From positions 1-16,805 of the forward strand of contig CAYOVP010000040.1 of assembly GCA_964407495.1 (NCBI GenBank): a DNA stretch of 16,805 nt, given 5' to 3'. Of this stretch, positions 5,096 through 13,491 are shown piece by piece; the first letter of the stretch is position 1; each line of letters opens with the position of its first letter. The translations under genes and the position numbers were made by a program. Under the pieces are notes generated by a model. That model was given only the letters and a program-made list of their open reading frames with translations. It was not told where the DNA came from and did no database searches. Source of the stretch: JAJRZX01 sp964407495 (GTDB lineage: Bacteria; Desulfobacterota; GWC2-55-46; JADFVP01).

Positions 5096-7162
5096 ATGGC
5101 AAAAAAGGAGAAGGGCAAGGCAGAGGCCTTGCGCGAAATAGAGGCCCTCAGGGCTGAGATAGAGAAGCATAATTACTATTATTACATCCTCGACAGCCCC
5201 ATAGTTACAGACGCAGAGTATGACAGACTCATGAGGCGGCTCGAGGACCTGGAGGCCCGTTTTCCCGACCTCGTCACGCCCGACTCTCCCACGCAACGCG
5301 TTGGCGCCAGGCCATCCGAGGCCTTTGGCACAGTGCGTCACAGCGTTCCCATGCTCTCGCTGAAGAACGCCTTCTCACCCGAGGAGGTGGAGAAGTTCGA
5401 TGAGGGCATCAAGGATTTTCTGAAACTCCCGGCAGATTACAAGATCGAGTACGCGGCAGAGCCAAAGATGGACGGCCTTGCCGTGGAACTGGTGTACGAA
5501 GATGGCTTGCTCGTACGCGGGGCCACGCGTGGCGACGGCTATACCGGCGAGGATGTTACGGCCAACATACGCACCATAAGGTCCGTGCCCCTGAGGCTCA
5601 GGGCCGCAGAAGGGGGCGGAAGGGGCACACCCCGGGTCCCGAGGCTCCTCGAGGCCCGCGGCGAGGTCATCATGCCGCTCGAAGGGTTCAGGAGGCTGAA
5701 CCGCGAGCGAAAGGCCGCGGGAGAGCCGCTCTTCGCCAACCCGCGGAATGCGGCGGCTGGCTCGCTCCGCCAACTCGACCCCACGGTAACGGCCTCACGC
5801 ACGCTGGACATATTTTTCTATGGCATAGGCCGTGTAGAAGGCCTGGAGTTTCGCACACACATGGAGTCCCTCGAGTTTCTCCGCTCTCTTGGGCTCAAGT
5901 TCAACCCCCATGCCCGCGTGGTCCATGGGGTAGACGAGGTCTTCGAGTACTTCGAGGAGATGGGGAAGATCCGTGAGAGCCTCGATTACGAACTCGACGG
6001 AACGGTCATAAAGGTCAATGACCTCACCCTGCAGGAACGCCTCGGCGCGCTTACGCGGAGCCCTCGCTGGGCCATTGCCTACAAGTTCGCCCCAAAACAG
6101 GAAGAGACTCGGCTCAGGGAAATCGAGGTGAGCGTTGGAAGGACAGGCGCCCTTACGCCTGTTGCCATACTCGAGCCCGTGGAAGTGGGCGGCGTGACCA
6201 TCGAGCGGGCCACGCTTCACAACGAGGACGAGGTGGTGAGAAAAGACGTGAGGCCAGGGGACATGGTAGTCATCGAGCGCGCAGGCGACGTCATACCCGA
6301 GGTCGTCCGCGTGGTGCCGGGCTCGGTGGACGCAGCCCACAGGCCGCCGCCCTTCCGCATGCCAGAGGAATGCCCTGTCTGCGGCTCGCCTGTGGAGAAG
6401 ATAGGGGCCATACACTACTGCACTGCCGGGCTCTCGTGCCCCGCGCAGATGAAGAAGAGCATAGAGCACTTCTGCTCCAAAAAGGCCATGGACATAGAGG
6501 GCATGGGCACAAAGACCGTGGAGCAGTTCGTAGGGAGAGGTCTCTTGAGAGACGTTGCCGACATATACGGCCTTACGAAGGAGAAAATCCTCTCTCTGGG
6601 CGAGGGCTGGGCAGAGGTCTCGGCGCAGAACCTCCTGAGGGCCATAGAGAAGAGCAAGCGACCGCCCCTTTCGCGCTTTATCTATGCCCTCGGCATAAAG
6701 GGCGTTGGCGAGAGCCTTGCCGCTGCCCTTGCCAGGAGGTTCGGCTCTCTGCAGGCCCTCATGAACGCAGATCTCGGGACCCTCCTGGACATGAATGACA
6801 TAGGGCCGCTCCTTGCCCCGGGCATAGCAGACTTTTTTCGCGAGCCCCGTAACATGGCGGTAATAAAGAAACTCCTGGAGGCAGGCGTCAGGCCCGTCCC
6901 CCCCCCGGCGCGCGGCGGGCCTCTCAAGGGCCTTACCTTTCTATTTACAGGCAGACTGCAGTCCATGTCGCGCCAGGAGGCAAAGGCGCTGGTGGAGGCC
7001 GAGGGGGGCGAGGCCGCGAGCACGCTCACGCGGCGCGTCGACTATCTTGTTGTGGGTGAAAAACCTGGGAGTAAACTCAGGAAGGCAGAAGAACTCGGCA
7101 TAAAGGTCATTACAGAAGAAGACTTCAGGCTCATGGCGGCACGGGGCAGGGGTAAGGACTAA
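5096..7162 (+). CDS. ligA: NAD-dependent DNA ligase LigA
   Basis: The product is 688 aa, the usual length. LigA seals nicks in duplex DNA during replication and repair, using NAD+ to adenylate itself. Domains in order are: domain Ia (about 1-75), with HNYYYYILDSPIVTDAEYD binding nicotinamide mononucleotide; the nucleotidyltransferase domain, with catalytic Lys124 in AEPKMDGLAVEL, then ELDGTVIK and AYKF motifs; an OB fold (about 335-420); a four-cysteine zinc finger (C426, C429, C442, C448); helix-hairpin-helix repeats (about 455-590); and a C-terminal BRCT domain (about 607-683). A Gly/Arg/Pro-rich loop of about a dozen residues at 171-183 looks like a small insertion relative to typical LigA. 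The Shine-Dalgarno sequence is weak (AGG two bases before the ATG). All catalytic residues are present. Confidence 0.98.
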   Translation: MAKKEKGKAEALREIEALRAEIEKHNYYYYILDSPIVTDAEYDRLMRRLEDLEARFPDLVTPDSPTQRVGARPSEAFGTVRHSVPMLSLKNAFSPEEVEKFDEGIKDFLKLPADYKIEYAAEPKMDGLAVELVYEDGLLVRGATRGDGYTGEDVTANIRTIRSVPLRLRAAEGGGRGTPRVPRLLEARGEVIMPLEGFRRLNRERKAAGEPLFANPRNAAAGSLRQLDPTVTASRTLDIFFYGIGRVEGLEFRTHMESLEFLRSLGLKFNPHARVVHGVDEVFEYFEEMGKIRESLDYELDGTVIKVNDLTLQERLGALTRSPRWAIAYKFAPKQEETRLREIEVSVGRTGALTPVAILEPVEVGGVTIERATLHNEDEVVRKDVRPGDMVVIERAGDVIPEVVRVVPGSVDAAHRPPPFRMPEECPVCGSPVEKIGAIHYCTAGLSCPAQMKKSIEHFCSKKAMDIEGMGTKTVEQFVGRGLLRDVADIYGLTKEKILSLGEGWAEVSAQNLLRAIEKSKRPPLSRFIYALGIKGVGESLAAALARRFGSLQALMNADLGTLLDMNDIGPLLAPGIADFFREPRNMAVIKKLLEAGVRPVPPPARGGPLKGLTFLFTGRLQSMSRQEAKALVEAEGGEAASTLTRRVDYLVVGEKPGSKLRKAEELGIKVITEEDFRLMAARGRGKD

Positions 7163-7210
7163 AATCACTGCCCCCACCGCCCCTCATGTCCTATCATTAC
7201 CATCCTACAG

Positions 7211-7272
7211 TGCCCTCTTGCCGAAGGCCTGCTTTTGCCAGGGCCTGGAGAGGGGCAAAAAGGGAGAGGGCA
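7211..7272 (+). promoter_or_regulatory. Nested inverted repeats upstream of the TrkA_C gene
   Basis: An outer pair TGCCCTCT (7211-7218) and AGAGGGCA (7265-7272) encloses an inner pair TTTTGCC (7233-7239) and GGCAAAA (7254-7260). Both arms are perfect, with an asymmetric internal loop. The structure lies in the 182-bp gap between ligA and the next + strand gene, ending 72 bases before its ATG. It could be a leader structure or a relic palindrome. I could not match it to the c-di-AMP riboswitch that controls many potassium genes. Confidence 0.35.
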
Positions 7273-7344
7273 GATGCTACAGGCAGACCTGCAGAAGGCG
7301 CCGTGCCTGTTCCATCTCCAGGACACCTACAGGGAGACGCTCTC

Positions 7345-8049
7345 ATGGGAGGACTCTACTTTCTTCTACCTACGCTCCTCGTTGTCTTTGTCTCATTCCT
7401 CATAGTAAAGGCCGCTACCATTGCCCTCATGATGACGGGCATGGAGAGCCGGAAGGCCCAGTTCCAGGCCCTCTCCGCCTTCTCAGGCACAGGCTTTACC
7501 ACACGGGAGGCCGAGTCGGTCGTCAATCACGAGGTGAGACGAAAGATAATGACCTGGCTCATGATACTCGGTAACGCCGGTGTTGTGACAGTCATAGTAA
7601 CAGCAACTTCGTCGCTCGTAGTGAGCAAGGGGCTTCAACTGCCCATAAATATCATCCTCCTCATGGCAGGGCTCTACATCATATACAAGGTGGCAACACG
7701 GCGGGGCTTTGTCCGGCGCTGGGAGAGTTTCATCGAGGGCAAACTCATGAAGAGCCAGGCCTTTGAGGAAGGCCCTACAGAAGACCTCCTGCACCTCCTG
7801 GAGGGCCACGTCCTGGTGCGCGTAATCGTAAAACAAGGGTCTACCCTTGCAGGCTCCACGCTCCAGGACTCCCACCTCACGGAACAAGGCCTCATAGTAC
7901 TGGGCATAGAACGCGAGGGGCGGTGGATGAGCATACCCCGCGCAACAGAGATAATACGGGAGGGTGACAGGCTCGTGGTCTACGGCTCTCCCGAGATACT
8001 CAAGGTCCTCCTGAGGCAAGAGGCCCAGGCCAATTCCGCGAGGGCATGA
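7345..8049 (+). CDS. Membrane protein with Trk/Ktr-like pore segment and TrkA_C domain
   Basis: The product is 234 aa. A membrane segment (about 3-30) is followed by FQALSAFSGTGFTTREAE (40-57), which resembles the pore loop and filter (TGFTT type) of TrkH/KtrB potassium transporters. A second membrane helix (about 67-93) and a third (about 99-117) follow. The C-terminal part (about 150-225) is a TrkA_C (RCK_C) ligand-binding domain. Family knowledge points to cation, probably K+, transport or its control, possibly sensed through a bound nucleotide. The ATG at 7345 is chosen because AGGGAG (7331-7336) lies eight bases upstream; the frame stays open 53 codons further, but that stretch has no protein-like character. 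No RCK_N domain is present. Similar proteins are usually labelled only by the TrkA_C domain. Confidence 0.8.
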   Translation: MGGLYFLLPTLLVVFVSFLIVKAATIALMMTGMESRKAQFQALSAFSGTGFTTREAESVVNHEVRRKIMTWLMILGNAGVVTVIVTATSSLVVSKGLQLPINIILLMAGLYIIYKVATRRGFVRRWESFIEGKLMKSQAFEEGPTEDLLHLLEGHVLVRVIVKQGSTLAGSTLQDSHLTEQGLIVLGIEREGRWMSIPRATEIIREGDRLVVYGSPEILKVLLRQEAQANSARA

Positions 8050-8136
8050 AAAGGACGGCTGGGTCTGCCCTTGGCGAGACCTCCGCACTCCTCCACCAGG
8101 TCCTAATGCCCGCCAGAGAGGACACCCGCAGGGACC

Positions 8137-8610
8137 TCATGCCTTCCTGAAGATCTCTTCTTTCCTGTAGAGAGCAGGTTCGCCTGCACGGCAGACAGCA
8201 CCGTCAAGGACCTCGCCCACAAAGAACGTATGGTCACCGGTCTCATGCTCTGAGACCACCTTGCAATCGAGGTAGGCCAGGGCCTCGGTGAGTATGGGCG
8301 CCCCCGTCACCTTGGTCACATGAGAGACGGACTCGAACTTGTCCGTATCACGACCGGACTTGAAACCAAAGTGGCGCGCAAGGCCGATCTGCTCCGGGCC
8401 CAGTACACTTATGCTGAAGACGCCGGAGTTCTTGATCATGGGATGAGTAAAACGGCTATGACCAATGGCAACACCCACGAGTTGGGGCCTGAAGGAGAGC
8501 CGGGTCACCCAGACAGCAGTCATGGCGTTTATCCTCTCCCCCTCACGCGCACCAATGATGTACACGCCATTGAGTATCTTCTTCAGTGCCTCGCCTATCT
8601 GCCTGTCCAC
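8137..8610 (-). CDS. Flavin reductase-like FMN-binding protein
   Basis: The product is 157 aa and fits the flavin reductase-like split-barrel family (NADPH:FMN oxidoreductase type). The N-terminal half NAMTAVWVTRLSFRPQLVGV and the following AIGHSRFTHPMI segment are the usual FMN phosphate- and ring-binding region. The stretch GVFSISVLGPEQIGLARHFG and the later HTFFVGEVLD are also typical. Such proteins pass electrons from NAD(P)H to flavin or to a partner redox protein; substrate and partner are not visible here. The GTG at 8610 is well supported by AAGGAG (8619-8624) at eight bases. It converges on the TrkA_C gene with 87 bp between the stops and lies downstream of DUF3047 on the same strand, with a palindromic repeat between them. 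Confidence 0.88.
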   Translation of the reverse strand: MDRQIGEALKKILNGVYIIGAREGERINAMTAVWVTRLSFRPQLVGVAIGHSRFTHPMIKNSGVFSISVLGPEQIGLARHFGFKSGRDTDKFESVSHVTKVTGAPILTEALAYLDCKVVSEHETGDHTFFVGEVLDGAVCRAGEPALYRKEEIFRKA

Positions 8611-8651
8611 GGCACACGCTCCTTTACAAAAGAATGAAAAGCAGAAAATAT

Positions 8652-8692
8652 CTTACATTCTTTTCTGAAAAGAATGTAAGACAAAGAAAACC
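8652..8692 (+). repeat. Dispersed palindromic repeat, copy 2
   Basis: A perfect 13-bp inverted repeat, CTTACATTCTTTT (8652-8664) and AAAAGAATGTAAG (8668-8680) with a three-base loop, is followed by the 12-base tail ACAAAGAAAACC (8681-8692). Stem and tail recur at 13247-13288 with a compensated change in the stem. It lies just beyond the stop of the DUF3047 gene, so it may also act as a transcript 3' end on the minus strand. Confidence 0.75.
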
Positions 8693-8715
8693 GATCTTGG
8701 TCCAATCCCGCTCCT

Positions 8716-9501
8716 TTATCTTTCCCACTGGCCTGTCTTCCTGCGAAAGACTATTGTCCCGTACCAGGCCGTCGCCTGCCCGCCCGTATCATCGCTATCC
8801 GTCATTATGGCTATGCCGGTTATGCGCGGAGGTCTGCGGCCAAAGGCCTTCTCATAATCGAGGACGATATTTCTCTCCTCTCTCACCCAGCGGCCCGACC
8901 TTGCGTTGCCGCTCTCCACGGCAATCATCATGCTCCTCGGCGTATAGGGATTTGGCACCATAGCGCCTCTTTGGAGCCTCGTTGCCCAGACATAGTTGAG
9001 TGCAGAACCCGGCACCTTCCGGCCAAAGACCTTCTCCATGACCACTGCCCTGGCCTCGTCCGCCAGGGTCTCTCGCACCGGGTCCCTGGCAAAGGTGACG
9101 TACAGGCGCGCCGCGTAGTCATCGCCGGCCTTTGTCCGGGCGTCTCCCCTGGCGAGCACACCTTCTATCTTCCATCTCCACGAGAGCACGGGGTATTGCC
9201 CTGCGTCGAGGTCAAGGGGCATGTACAGGGCCGAGGCCGAGGCCTTGCTCCTTGCACGCACATATGCCTGGCCATGATCGTCGATTACAGTATAGAGGGT
9301 TTGCCGCTTTATGCCCGGGAATGCAAGGTCTCTCCACTCTGAGGCGGGGCCTGAAAAGGCAAGGACAATCCTGGCCTTCTGCGGGCCCCCCTTCGCCGCT
9401 GCGCTCTTGGCGAGAGGTTGGCAGGGGACTACCAGAACAAAGGAGACCGCAAGAAGGACAATGGTCAGGGGGCCTATTTTCTTCTTGAGACCAGGGCTCA
9501 T
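8716..9501 (-). CDS. Secreted DUF3047 family protein
   Basis: The product is 261 aa. The N-terminus KKKIGPLTIVLLAVSFVLVV is a signal peptide with likely cleavage near residue 31 (QPLA), so the protein should be periplasmic. The body carries family features I associate with DUF3047: LSWRWKIE (106-113), GDDYAARLYVTF (126-137), LNYVWATR, and a late IAIMTDSDDTGGQATAWYG segment. The fold is predicted to be a beta-sandwich of unknown role. Its ATG lies 11 bases after the smc stop and no convincing Shine-Dalgarno sequence is visible, so translation is probably coupled to smc. Three in-frame ATG codons in the mature part are too far in to be starts. Confidence 0.85.
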   Translation of the reverse strand: MSPGLKKKIGPLTIVLLAVSFVLVVPCQPLAKSAAAKGGPQKARIVLAFSGPASEWRDLAFPGIKRQTLYTVIDDHGQAYVRARSKASASALYMPLDLDAGQYPVLSWRWKIEGVLARGDARTKAGDDYAARLYVTFARDPVRETLADEARAVVMEKVFGRKVPGSALNYVWATRLQRGAMVPNPYTPRSMMIAVESGNARSGRWVREERNIVLDYEKAFGRRPPRITGIAIMTDSDDTGGQATAWYGTIVFRRKTGQWER

Positions 9502-9512
9502 GAGAGGCGGGA

Positions 9513-12500
9513 TCAGAACTTTACGGAGACTATCTTCGATACACCCGGCTCTTCCATGGTCACGCCGTAGAGCCTGTCCACAACCTCCATTGTGCGCTTG
9601 TTATGCGTAATGAGGATGAACTGGCTTATGTCCGATATCTCCCGCACAAAGGCGTTGAAGCGGTCGATATTGGCCTCGTCCAGGGGTGCGTCCACCTCGT
9701 CGAGAAGGCAGAAGGGGCTGGGCTTGATGAGGAAGATGGAGAATATGAGGGATACTGCTGTAAGGGCCTTCTCACCGCCAGAGAGGAGCGATATGTTCTG
9801 GAGTTTTTTGCCCGGAGGCTGGGCCACTATCTCTATCCCTGATTCCAGTATGTTTGACTCGTCCGTGAGGCGGAGTTCGGCGTGGCCGCCGCGGAAAAAT
9901 TGTGGAAAAATCTTCTTGAAACGGGCGCTTATCTCGTCAAAGGCAGAGCGGAGCCTTGCCCTGCTCTGCCTGTTGATACGCGCTATGGCCTTCATGAGGC
10001 CCTCCATGGAGCGCGTAAGGTCTTCCTGCTGGGCAAGGAGAAAGGTATGGCGTTCTTCGAGTTCGCGGTACTCCTCGAGGGCCGAGAGGCTCACCTCGCC
10101 CATGGCATGGATCTTTGCCTGGAGTTCGTCCCTCCTCGCCCGGAGAACTGCCATGTCCTCGGCTCCCTCTTCTCCTGAAGAAACTTCCCCGCCCTGCGAG
10201 ACCGCCTCCGGGAGTTCTGCCAATCCAAGGCCGTATTTTTCCGTGAGTTTTTCATCGAGATTCGCTATCTTGAGGTCTATCTCCCTGACCATGAAGCCCA
10301 GTGCGCCCCGTTCTTCCTCGATCTTCCGGGTCTTCTCGCCAAGGGCCGCCAGGTCCTGGTCCATGGCCTTGATGCGGTCCTGCATCTTGGCGAGGTTCTC
10401 CTTCTCCTCCCTGCTCCTCGAACGCAGTTCGCCGAGTTCGCCGTACAGGCCCTTCAGCCTCTCTTCCACCTCCCTGACCTCTGTACGCTTTTCTTCTACA
10501 CCCTGCTCGGCAAGGGACTTTTCCCTCTTTCGGGCCCCTATCCTCTGGTCGAGTTCTTCCAGAAGGGCCTCTTGCTCGCAAAGCCGGGTCTCCAGTGCCT
10601 CTCGCCGTTCTGTCTGCCGGGCAAGGTCTACCTGAGAGGCTGTGACCAACCCGGTCATGGCAGACCGTTTTTCTTCTATGGCCGCAGTTCCTGCAAGTAT
10701 TCTACGCAGTTCCTCCTCGTCTTCTTTGACCGCCTCTTCGAGGGCGGCCCGCTCGGCAACGAGTTCTCTCTTCCTGTCTTCTATACGCCGGAGCGCGGAC
10801 TCGGCCTCGGCCTGCTCGGCGCGCAGGTTCTCAAGGAGGCGTCTCTGGGCCTCTATCTCCTCCTCCTGCCGCTTCAACTCGCTGTCCCTGTTTACACGCT
10901 CTATCTCCGCCCTGTGGAGGTTTGCCCTCATCTCATCGAGTTCTCTGTTGGCGGCAACGAGGCCCTCATCAATATCAGAGAGCCTGGCTGTGAGTTCACC
11001 AAGGCGGGCCTCCACCCTGGCAAGGTCGCTCCTTATGCCCTTTATCTCGCCCCGTCTCTGGAGTATGCCGCCTTCGGTGCCGCCAAGTTCCCCGCCGCTC
11101 AAGACTCCCTCGGGACTCAGGCGTTCGCCATCGAGGGTCACTATGGTGCTGAACATGCCGTCCGTGCGCCAGAGCGCCAGGGCCTCGGTCATGTCCTTTA
11201 CTATGAGGGTATCGCCAAGGAGGGCATTTATGATGGACGAGTACCCGTCCCTTATCTTTATCTCGTCAAGGAGGGGTTTTGCCATGCCCCTGGCCGCCAA
11301 GCCCGCAGGGACCGCGCTGGGGGCAGGCCTGAGGTCGCGAAGGGGAACAAAACTCCCCCTCCCACCAGAGTTGCTCTTGAGAAACCCTATTGCCTCTATC
11401 CCCTCACCCTGACCCTCCACGATGATATACTCGAGCCTCTCTCCGAGCGCGGCCTCCACGGCCTTCTCATACCCCTTGTTGGCCTCCATGAAGTCCGCGA
11501 CCATGCCATGCACACCTCTTAGAGTGCTGTCGCCAAGGACCCTTCTGGCACCTCCCTGGATGTTCTCAAGGTTCCTTTCCATCTCCTCCAGGGTCTTGAG
11601 CCGCGCACGCGAGGCGGCACGGGCCTCGCGGAGGGCCTCGGCCTCGGCCAGCAGATGATCGCGTTCTTCTTCAAGGACCCTTATCTTCTCACCAAGAACG
11701 GCAAGGCCTTCTTCAAGGGTCTTGCCCTGTTCCGTGGACAGGACCATGTCCTTTCTGAGAGAACTCAAGGGCGCCTCCATGGCCGATATCTTCTCTCTTG
11801 CCTCGGCCATGCCGGCGCCTGCGCGTGCATGGCGTTCGCGCTCGCGCTGTTCCTCGTCAATGGCCTTCTCGAGTGCGTGCCTCAGGTCTGTAAGGCGTGC
11901 ACCGTTCTGAACAAGGCGCGTCTTGAGACCCGCCTCCACCGAGGCCCTGTCGCGAAGAGCGCCGAGAATCTCTTCGAGTTCTCCCTCGAGGCGCTGAAGA
12001 GTTGCCTTCGCCTCTTCCATGGAGCCACTGGCCCCTTCAAGCAAGGCATGCGTCTCTTCCTTGGCAGCCTCGACCGAGTCCTTCTTAAGGGCCATCTCCC
12101 CGATCTCGAGATCGAGGCGTTCGATGTTCCTTATGAGTTCTTCCTCGCGGAGGCGGGCAAGTTCTGCCTGGCGCTCACCAGCGCCGAGACCCTGCTCAAG
12201 TGCCGCTACCTTCTCCTCAATGGCGCCATAGCGCTCCTCCAGTTGCAGAAGTTCCTGCGTAGCCTCCTCTCGCCTCAGTTCCAGCGCGGCCTTCTCGGCG
12301 CCAAGCCCTATTAGTCTGTCGCCCGCCTCTTCCATCTTCTTCTCATGCCCGGACTTTTTCTCCATGAGCAGGGCGTGCTCCATGACACAGAGGCGCAGGT
12401 CCACCTCCCTGAGGGCCTCTCTTGCGGCCTTGTAACGCTCTGCCTTCTTGGCCTGACGGTTCAGGGAGTTGAGTTGACGCTTCACCTCGGCTATGATGTC

Positions 12501-13085
12501 GCCGACGCGAAGGAGGTTCTCCCGTGTGGCATCGAGCCGCCTCAGGGCAGTATCCCTCTTGTGCTTGAAGCGGTTGATGCCAGCGGCCTCTTCGAAGAGA
12601 ACACGGCGTTCCTCGGGGCGGGCGTTCACGAGCCAACTGACCTGGCCCTGCTCGACAATGGAGTACCCCTCCTTGCCGATGCCCGTGTCTGTAAATAGAT
12701 CCACTATGTCTCGCAGGCGGCACCGCACCTTATTGATGTAATACTCGCTCTCGCCAGACCTGTACAACCGGCGCGCCACCTCTATCTCGCTGAAAGATGC
12801 ATACCGGGAAGGGGCCTTGCCACGGTCGTTGCTGAAGGTGAGAACAACCTCGGCCATGCCAACAGGCTTTCGGGCCTCACTCCCGTTGAAAATGATGTCT
12901 TCCATATGTTTGCCCCGAAGATGACGCGGGTTCTGCTCTCCCGTGACCCAACGTATGGCGTCTATGACATTGCTCTTGCCACAACCATTGGGCCCTATTA
13001 TGGCCGCAGGCTCTGTGCCGAAATCGAGGACAACACGGTCGACAAAAGACTTGAAACCCTGGATGCTGAGTTTTTTTATTCTCAT
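9513..13085 (-). CDS. smc: Chromosome segregation protein SMC (condensin ATPase)
   Basis: The product is 1190 aa, full length for bacterial SMC. It dimerises and, with ScpA and ScpB (not in this window), extrudes DNA loops to compact and segregate the chromosome. The N-terminal head has the Walker A GPNGCGKS at 31-38 and the Q-loop region near 140-160 (EQGQVSWLV). Heptad-rich coiled coils run from about 165 to 515 and from about 670 to 1030, with the hinge between them (about 520-665, starting GVHGMVADFM and containing SGGRGSFVPL). The C-terminal head has the signature LSGGEKALTAVSL near 1101 and the Walker B FCLLDEVDAPLD near 1125-1136. The start at 13085 gives the standard MRIKKLSIQGFKSF opening. 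Its Shine-Dalgarno sequence is weak (GGGG seven bases before). All ATPase motifs are intact. Confidence 0.98.
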   Translation of the reverse strand: MRIKKLSIQGFKSFVDRVVLDFGTEPAAIIGPNGCGKSNVIDAIRWVTGEQNPRHLRGKHMEDIIFNGSEARKPVGMAEVVLTFSNDRGKAPSRYASFSEIEVARRLYRSGESEYYINKVRCRLRDIVDLFTDTGIGKEGYSIVEQGQVSWLVNARPEERRVLFEEAAGINRFKHKRDTALRRLDATRENLLRVGDIIAEVKRQLNSLNRQAKKAERYKAAREALREVDLRLCVMEHALLMEKKSGHEKKMEEAGDRLIGLGAEKAALELRREEATQELLQLEERYGAIEEKVAALEQGLGAGERQAELARLREEELIRNIERLDLEIGEMALKKDSVEAAKEETHALLEGASGSMEEAKATLQRLEGELEEILGALRDRASVEAGLKTRLVQNGARLTDLRHALEKAIDEEQRERERHARAGAGMAEAREKISAMEAPLSSLRKDMVLSTEQGKTLEEGLAVLGEKIRVLEEERDHLLAEAEALREARAASRARLKTLEEMERNLENIQGGARRVLGDSTLRGVHGMVADFMEANKGYEKAVEAALGERLEYIIVEGQGEGIEAIGFLKSNSGGRGSFVPLRDLRPAPSAVPAGLAARGMAKPLLDEIKIRDGYSSIINALLGDTLIVKDMTEALALWRTDGMFSTIVTLDGERLSPEGVLSGGELGGTEGGILQRRGEIKGIRSDLARVEARLGELTARLSDIDEGLVAANRELDEMRANLHRAEIERVNRDSELKRQEEEIEAQRRLLENLRAEQAEAESALRRIEDRKRELVAERAALEEAVKEDEEELRRILAGTAAIEEKRSAMTGLVTASQVDLARQTERREALETRLCEQEALLEELDQRIGARKREKSLAEQGVEEKRTEVREVEERLKGLYGELGELRSRSREEKENLAKMQDRIKAMDQDLAALGEKTRKIEEERGALGFMVREIDLKIANLDEKLTEKYGLGLAELPEAVSQGGEVSSGEEGAEDMAVLRARRDELQAKIHAMGEVSLSALEEYRELEERHTFLLAQQEDLTRSMEGLMKAIARINRQSRARLRSAFDEISARFKKIFPQFFRGGHAELRLTDESNILESGIEIVAQPPGKKLQNISLLSGGEKALTAVSLIFSIFLIKPSPFCLLDEVDAPLDEANIDRFNAFVREISDISQFILITHNKRTMEVVDRLYGVTMEEPGVSKIVSVKF

Positions 13086-13246
13086 GGAATATCCCCGGAA
13101 AAGAGGTCAGAAAATGAAGTGGTTTATTTCGTAGAATCCTAACAGAAAAGGGAAATCTTGTAAAGACATAAATACAAGGGAATGTATATGAAATGATGGG
13201 GTAACACCATATATAGGGATTTCATGGAAAAAAAAGAAGAGACTCC

Positions 13247-13288
13247 CTTACTTTCTTTTGGAAAAAAGAAAGTAAGACAAAGAAAACC
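13247..13288 (+). repeat. Dispersed palindromic repeat, copy 3
   Basis: CTTACTTTCTTTT (13247-13259) pairs perfectly with AAAAGAAAGTAAG (13264-13276) around a four-base loop, followed by ACAAAGAAAACC (13277-13288), the same 12-base tail as copy 2. It lies in the 519-bp spacer between smc and ppdK. On the minus strand the stem is followed, about 11 bases on, by a run of eight T (13228-13235). Confidence 0.75.
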
Positions 13289-13360
13289 AATAGTTGCGCA
13301 TACCCTTGCTACCCCTACTCACTACCACAAGGTTACCAACATCACGCACCTGAAGAGAGG

Positions 13361-13380
13361 AAAGTAAGACAGAGAAAAAC
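13361..13380 (+). repeat. Half copy of the dispersed palindromic repeat
   Basis: AAAGTAAGACAGAGAAAAAC matches the right arm and tail of copy 3 at 18 of 20 positions, 92 bases further on. No left arm precedes it, so it cannot form the hairpin and looks like a decayed or truncated copy. Confidence 0.5.
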
Positions 13381-13385
13381 AGTTC

Positions 13386-13418
13386 AAAAAAATCCGCCAA
13401 CCCCAATGGGTTGGCGGA
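13386..13418 (-). terminator. Rho-independent terminator downstream of ppdK
   Basis: A perfect 11-bp stem, TCCGCCAACCC (13393-13403) with GGGTTGGCGGA (13408-13418), has a four-base loop. On the minus strand it is followed by seven T (13386-13392). It lies about 190 bases beyond the ppdK stop and ahead of smc, so it would separate the two units. On the + strand there is no T-run. Confidence 0.88.
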
Positions 13419-13491
13419 CTGCAAAAAAACAAGGACGGCTGACTTTCCTGCCACAAGGTCTCTACCCCCTTGAACTCGTCCCACCCAGAAA

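Noticed and set aside
7186..7344. N-terminal extension of the TrkA_C membrane protein
   Set aside because: The 53 extra residues are Arg/Pro-rich and not protein-like, the DNA carries nested inverted repeats, and AGGGAG supports the ATG at 7345.
9592..11522. Several long + strand frames, some Ser/Arg-rich
   Set aside because: All are antisense to smc coiled-coil sequence. Their skewed composition mirrors Glu/Arg/Leu codons on the other strand.
13157..13178. CTTGTA/TACAAG inverted repeat upstream of smc as an operator
   Set aside because: Six-base arms with a ten-base gap are common by chance, and no promoter could be placed beside them.
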